DNA of 64,000 bases from Xanthobacteraceae bacterium (GTDB lineage: Bacteria; Pseudomonadota; Alphaproteobacteria; Rhizobiales; Xanthobacteraceae): contig JALHRD010000009.1 in the NCBI GenBank assembly GCA_022841625.1, positions 99,645 to 163,644 of the forward strand, in the 5' to 3' direction. Positions 61,767 through 64,000 of the stretch are shown here, piece by piece; positions within the stretch are counted from its first letter, which is position 1, and the number at the start of each line of letters is the position of its first letter. The notes beneath the pieces are model-generated. The model did no database searches. It worked only from the letters and a program-made list of their open reading frames with translations, and was not told where the DNA came from. The position numbers and the translations under genes are program-made.

Positions 61767-62726
61767 ATGAAAGCGCTGTTGTTTCCCGCCGGACCGACCG
61801 AGCCCTCGGTCGGGCTCACCAAGGACTTTCCGGAACTCGACTGGACCGTGTTGGCCTCGCCCGAGGATGTGGTGCGCGCGGCACCGGGCGCTTCGATCTA
61901 TGTGACCAGCAATCGCACCTGCAATCCCGCGACCGGCGCGGCGCTGCGGCGCCATGGCGATGCATTGCGGTGGATGCATTTCACCTCGGCCGGCATCGAC
62001 AATGGCATCGCCATGGGCATTCCCGATGGCGTAATCGTCACCAATTCGGCCGGCCTGCGGGCCGGCAACGTGTCCGAACATGCCTTGCTGCTGCTGCTGG
62101 CCCTGGCGCGCCGGATCCCCGTAACCATTACCGACCAGCGCGCCCATCAATGGCGGCGCGCCGAGGTGACCCGGCAGATGGGCGCGATCGAAAGCGCGGT
62201 GGTCTGCGTGATCGGCCGTGGCCCGATCGGACGCGAATTGGCGCGCAAGCTTAAGGCGGTCAATGCCCGGCCGATCGCGGTGTCGCGCACCGCCGAGCCC
62301 GATGGCGTGGTCGAGGCGGTGTATCCGCGCGAACGACTCCACGAAGCACTGGCCATTGCCGACGCGGTCGCGATCTGCACCAGCGGCGATGACACCAGCC
62401 ATCACATGATCGATGCCGCGGCCCTGGCCGCGATGAAACCGGGCGCGATCCTGGTCAATGTCGCACGCGGCAGCATTGTCGATGAAGCCGCCTTGATCGC
62501 GGCATTGCGGGCGGGCCATATCGCCGGCGCCGGCCTCGATGTCGCCGAGACCGAACCGATGCCGGCCGGCCATCCACTGTGGGATCTGCCGGGCGTCATC
62601 ATCACGCCACATGTCTCGGGACAGGGCACGTCGAGCTATGCCCAGCAACGCAAATTGTTTGGCGACAATCTCGCGCGTTTCCGCGCCGGCGAGCCGATGA
62701 TCAATCAATGCAAGCTGCGCGGCTGA
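61767..62726 (+). CDS. D-2-hydroxyacid dehydrogenase family protein
   Basis: The 319-residue protein starts at ATG 61767 (MKALLFPAGP), chosen over a frame opening at 61698. The NAD-binding domain shows VVCVIGRGPIGRELARKLKAV (residues 134-154), followed by NVARGSIVDEAALIAALRAGHIAGAGLDV and the catalytic-type His in ITPHVSGQG. The Arg is in NVARGS and the Glu in DVAETEP, as in the family. The substrate is not defined; close relatives reduce glyoxylate or other 2-keto acids. An ornithine cyclodeaminase-like gene follows 20 bases later and may share its transcript. Confidence 0.88.
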   Translation: MKALLFPAGPTEPSVGLTKDFPELDWTVLASPEDVVRAAPGASIYVTSNRTCNPATGAALRRHGDALRWMHFTSAGIDNGIAMGIPDGVIVTNSAGLRAGNVSEHALLLLLALARRIPVTITDQRAHQWRRAEVTRQMGAIESAVVCVIGRGPIGRELARKLKAVNARPIAVSRTAEPDGVVEAVYPRERLHEALAIADAVAICTSGDDTSHHMIDAAALAAMKPGAILVNVARGSIVDEAALIAALRAGHIAGAGLDVAETEPMPAGHPLWDLPGVIITPHVSGQGTSSYAQQRKLFGDNLARFRAGEPMINQCKLRG

Positions 62727-62746
62727 ACACGCCTTGGAGAATCTGA

Positions 62747-63853
62747 ATGACCCTGATCATCAACAATCACGATGTCGAGCAGGTCCTCACCATGGAGGAC
62801 ACCATCGACGCGCTGGAAACGGCCTATCTGGCGCTGGTCACCAAGGAAGCGGTGTGCCGGCCGCGCATCGACATCCGGATCCCGACCAGCGATCCCGCCA
62901 AGAATTATCAATGGGGCACCATGGAAGGCGGTTCGACCGCGGGCTATTTCGCGATCCGCATGAAATCCGACATCATCTATGAGAGCGAATACAACGGCGT
63001 CGTCACCCAGGAAAAATACTGCACCAAGCCCGGATTGTTCTGCGGACTGATCTTGCTGACTTCGATCGAGAATGGCGAGCCGCTCGCCTTCATCAATGAT
63101 GGCCATCTCCAGCACATGCGAGTCGGCGCCGATGGCGGCATCGGCGTCAAATACATGGCCAATCCGGACGCCGAAGTGGTCGGCATGCTCGGCTCCGGCG
63201 GCATGGCGCGCACCCACATGCAGGCCTTCGCCCATGTCCGCAATCTCAAGAAGCTGCAGGTGTTCAGCCCAACCCGCGAGAACCGCGAGAAATTCGGCCG
63301 CGAGATGCGGGCCAAATACAACATCGAAGTGCAGGTCTGCGAAAAACCCGAGGACATCTATAAGGGCGCGCATATCGTGGCGGCGTTGACCGATTCCGCG
63401 CTCGAAGTCACCGACGGCAGCTTGCTGGAAAAAGGCGCGCATATCGTCGTGGTCGGCGGCACCGGCCGGCCCGACGATGCCAGCCTGCGCAAGGTCGATC
63501 GCTATCTGCGGTTTGGCGATACCCCGGCGCCGGTCGGCCATCCTGAACTCGCAACCGACGCCGAGCATATCGGCTATGAGGCGCGCCCGCTGGAAGGCAA
63601 GCACGGCGACGGCCGCCGCAACCGCCGCAAGCACGGCAATGCGCTGCCGGATCGGCGCGTCACGCTCGCCGATCTGGTCGAGGGCAGGGCCCAGGGCCGC
63701 AGCTCGGTCGACCAGATCACCTATTCGGAACGCGGCAATTTACAGGGCGCGCAGTTTTTCGCGGTCGCCGGCAAAGTGTACGAAGCGGTCCGCAAGGCCA
63801 AGCTTGGGCGCGAGATCCCGACCGAGTGGTTTCTGCAGGACATTCGGAATTGA
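62747..63853 (+). CDS. Ornithine cyclodeaminase / mu-crystallin family protein
   Basis: The 368-residue NAD-dependent protein has the OCD fold: an N-terminal MEDTIDALETAYLAL block, the family signature INDGHLQHMRVGADGGIGVKYM, and the Rossmann site VVGMLGSGGMARTHMQAFAHVRNLKKLQVFSPTRENREKFG, with LLEKGAHIVVVGGTGRPDDA. The family includes ornithine cyclodeaminase, alanine dehydrogenase and tyramine-oxidase-like subunits, so the reaction is not fixed. It is the last gene in the window; only 147 unassigned bases follow. It pairs with the D-2-hydroxyacid dehydrogenase gene. Confidence 0.87.
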   Translation: MTLIINNHDVEQVLTMEDTIDALETAYLALVTKEAVCRPRIDIRIPTSDPAKNYQWGTMEGGSTAGYFAIRMKSDIIYESEYNGVVTQEKYCTKPGLFCGLILLTSIENGEPLAFINDGHLQHMRVGADGGIGVKYMANPDAEVVGMLGSGGMARTHMQAFAHVRNLKKLQVFSPTRENREKFGREMRAKYNIEVQVCEKPEDIYKGAHIVAALTDSALEVTDGSLLEKGAHIVVVGGTGRPDDASLRKVDRYLRFGDTPAPVGHPELATDAEHIGYEARPLEGKHGDGRRNRRKHGNALPDRRVTLADLVEGRAQGRSSVDQITYSERGNLQGAQFFAVAGKVYEAVRKAKLGREIPTEWFLQDIRN

Positions 63854-64000
63854 ATCCGAGTCTTGCGATGAAACAGGCGAGCGCCTAGCCCGCATATCTC
63901 ACAGAATCCGCGCTTGATCGAGCGGTTTTGTTTGCCGGCTTGTTGAACTTTTGCGGGGCGCAGTGTCCCGTGGCGTGGTGGGACGCGAGGGTTTTTGGGA

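Overview
The window reads as a GC-rich (low-to-mid 60s % by eye) chromosomal segment of an alphaproteobacterium of the order Rhizobiales (Hyphomicrobiales), most like the Bradyrhizobium / Rhodopseudomonas / Xanthobacteraceae side. Evidence for this: the gene order ssb - marC - gyrA ... coaD - two cyclophilins - queA - tgt; the order glmU - glmS - DUF502 - recG - sdhE - mfd; a bacterial phosphatidylcholine synthase; a Bradyrhizobium-type ndvB/ndvD/ndvC-like beta-glucan locus; and an IalB-family protein. The assignment is inference from gene content and order. No rRNA is present to confirm it.

Layout. 1-13 kb: housekeeping block (ssb end, small secreted and membrane proteins, MarC, GyrA, a GlcG/HbpS protein, a minus-strand operon of an ankyrin protein and two TctC/Bug receptors, CoaD, cyclophilins, QueA, a small unknown protein, Tgt). 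13-20.3 kb: catabolic-looking plus-strand run (two-subunit molybdenum hydroxylase, two tandem LVIVD-repeat secreted proteins, FAD aromatic-hydroxylase-like enzyme). 20.3-21.3 kb: an AT-rich gap with a near-perfect parS site, an unknown protein and tRNA-Lys(UUU). 21.4-29.6 kb: M20 amidohydrolase, a small Cys-pair protein, the ndv-like glucan locus, a small membrane protein and a coiled-coil/Pro-rich protein. 29.7-41.1 kb: amino-sugar synthesis (glmU, glmS), DUF502, recG, a second GlcG protein, sdhE, mfd and a FrnE/DsbA-like protein. 41.1-42.4 kb: a long non-coding stretch with repeated octamers and palindromes, then a toxin-antitoxin pair. 42.5-48.5 kb: degenerate GGDEF protein, degenerate ANL (AMP-binding) enzyme next to a YejA-like solute-binding protein, IalB-like protein. 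48.5-48.9 kb: a mosaic of palindromic repeats. 49-57 kb: hspQ, a second pair of Bug receptors, acyl-CoA-dehydrogenase-type flavoenzyme, secreted phosphoesterase, UbiH-type hydroxylase, phosphatidylcholine synthase, quinone oxidoreductase. 57-64 kb: bioD-bioF divergent from bioA, rimO, 2-hydroxyacid dehydrogenase, ornithine cyclodeaminase-like protein. The last 147 bases (63854-64000) hold nothing I can support.

How the parts fit. queA and tgt make and insert queuosine precursors into tRNA. glmU and glmS supply UDP-GlcNAc. recG and mfd act in DNA repair. The ndv-like genes would make periplasmic beta-(1,3)/(1,6)-glucan, and pcs makes phosphatidylcholine; both are envelope traits of plant-associated Rhizobiales. 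Four orphan Bug receptors point to organic-acid uptake or sensing.

Most notable: (i) a parS-like 16-mer in an AT-rich island; (ii) a Tgt lacking all three zinc cysteines; (iii) GyrA with Gln at the quinolone Ser83 position; (iv) a family of paired palindromic elements at three loci, one supplying the end of marC and one occupying the bioF/bioA promoter gap; (v) a 20-bp perfect palindrome with further copies of its half-site upstream of the toxin-antitoxin pair; (vi) two signalling or metabolic enzymes (GGDEF, ANL) that have lost catalytic motifs. I found no CRISPR array, prophage or insertion sequence.
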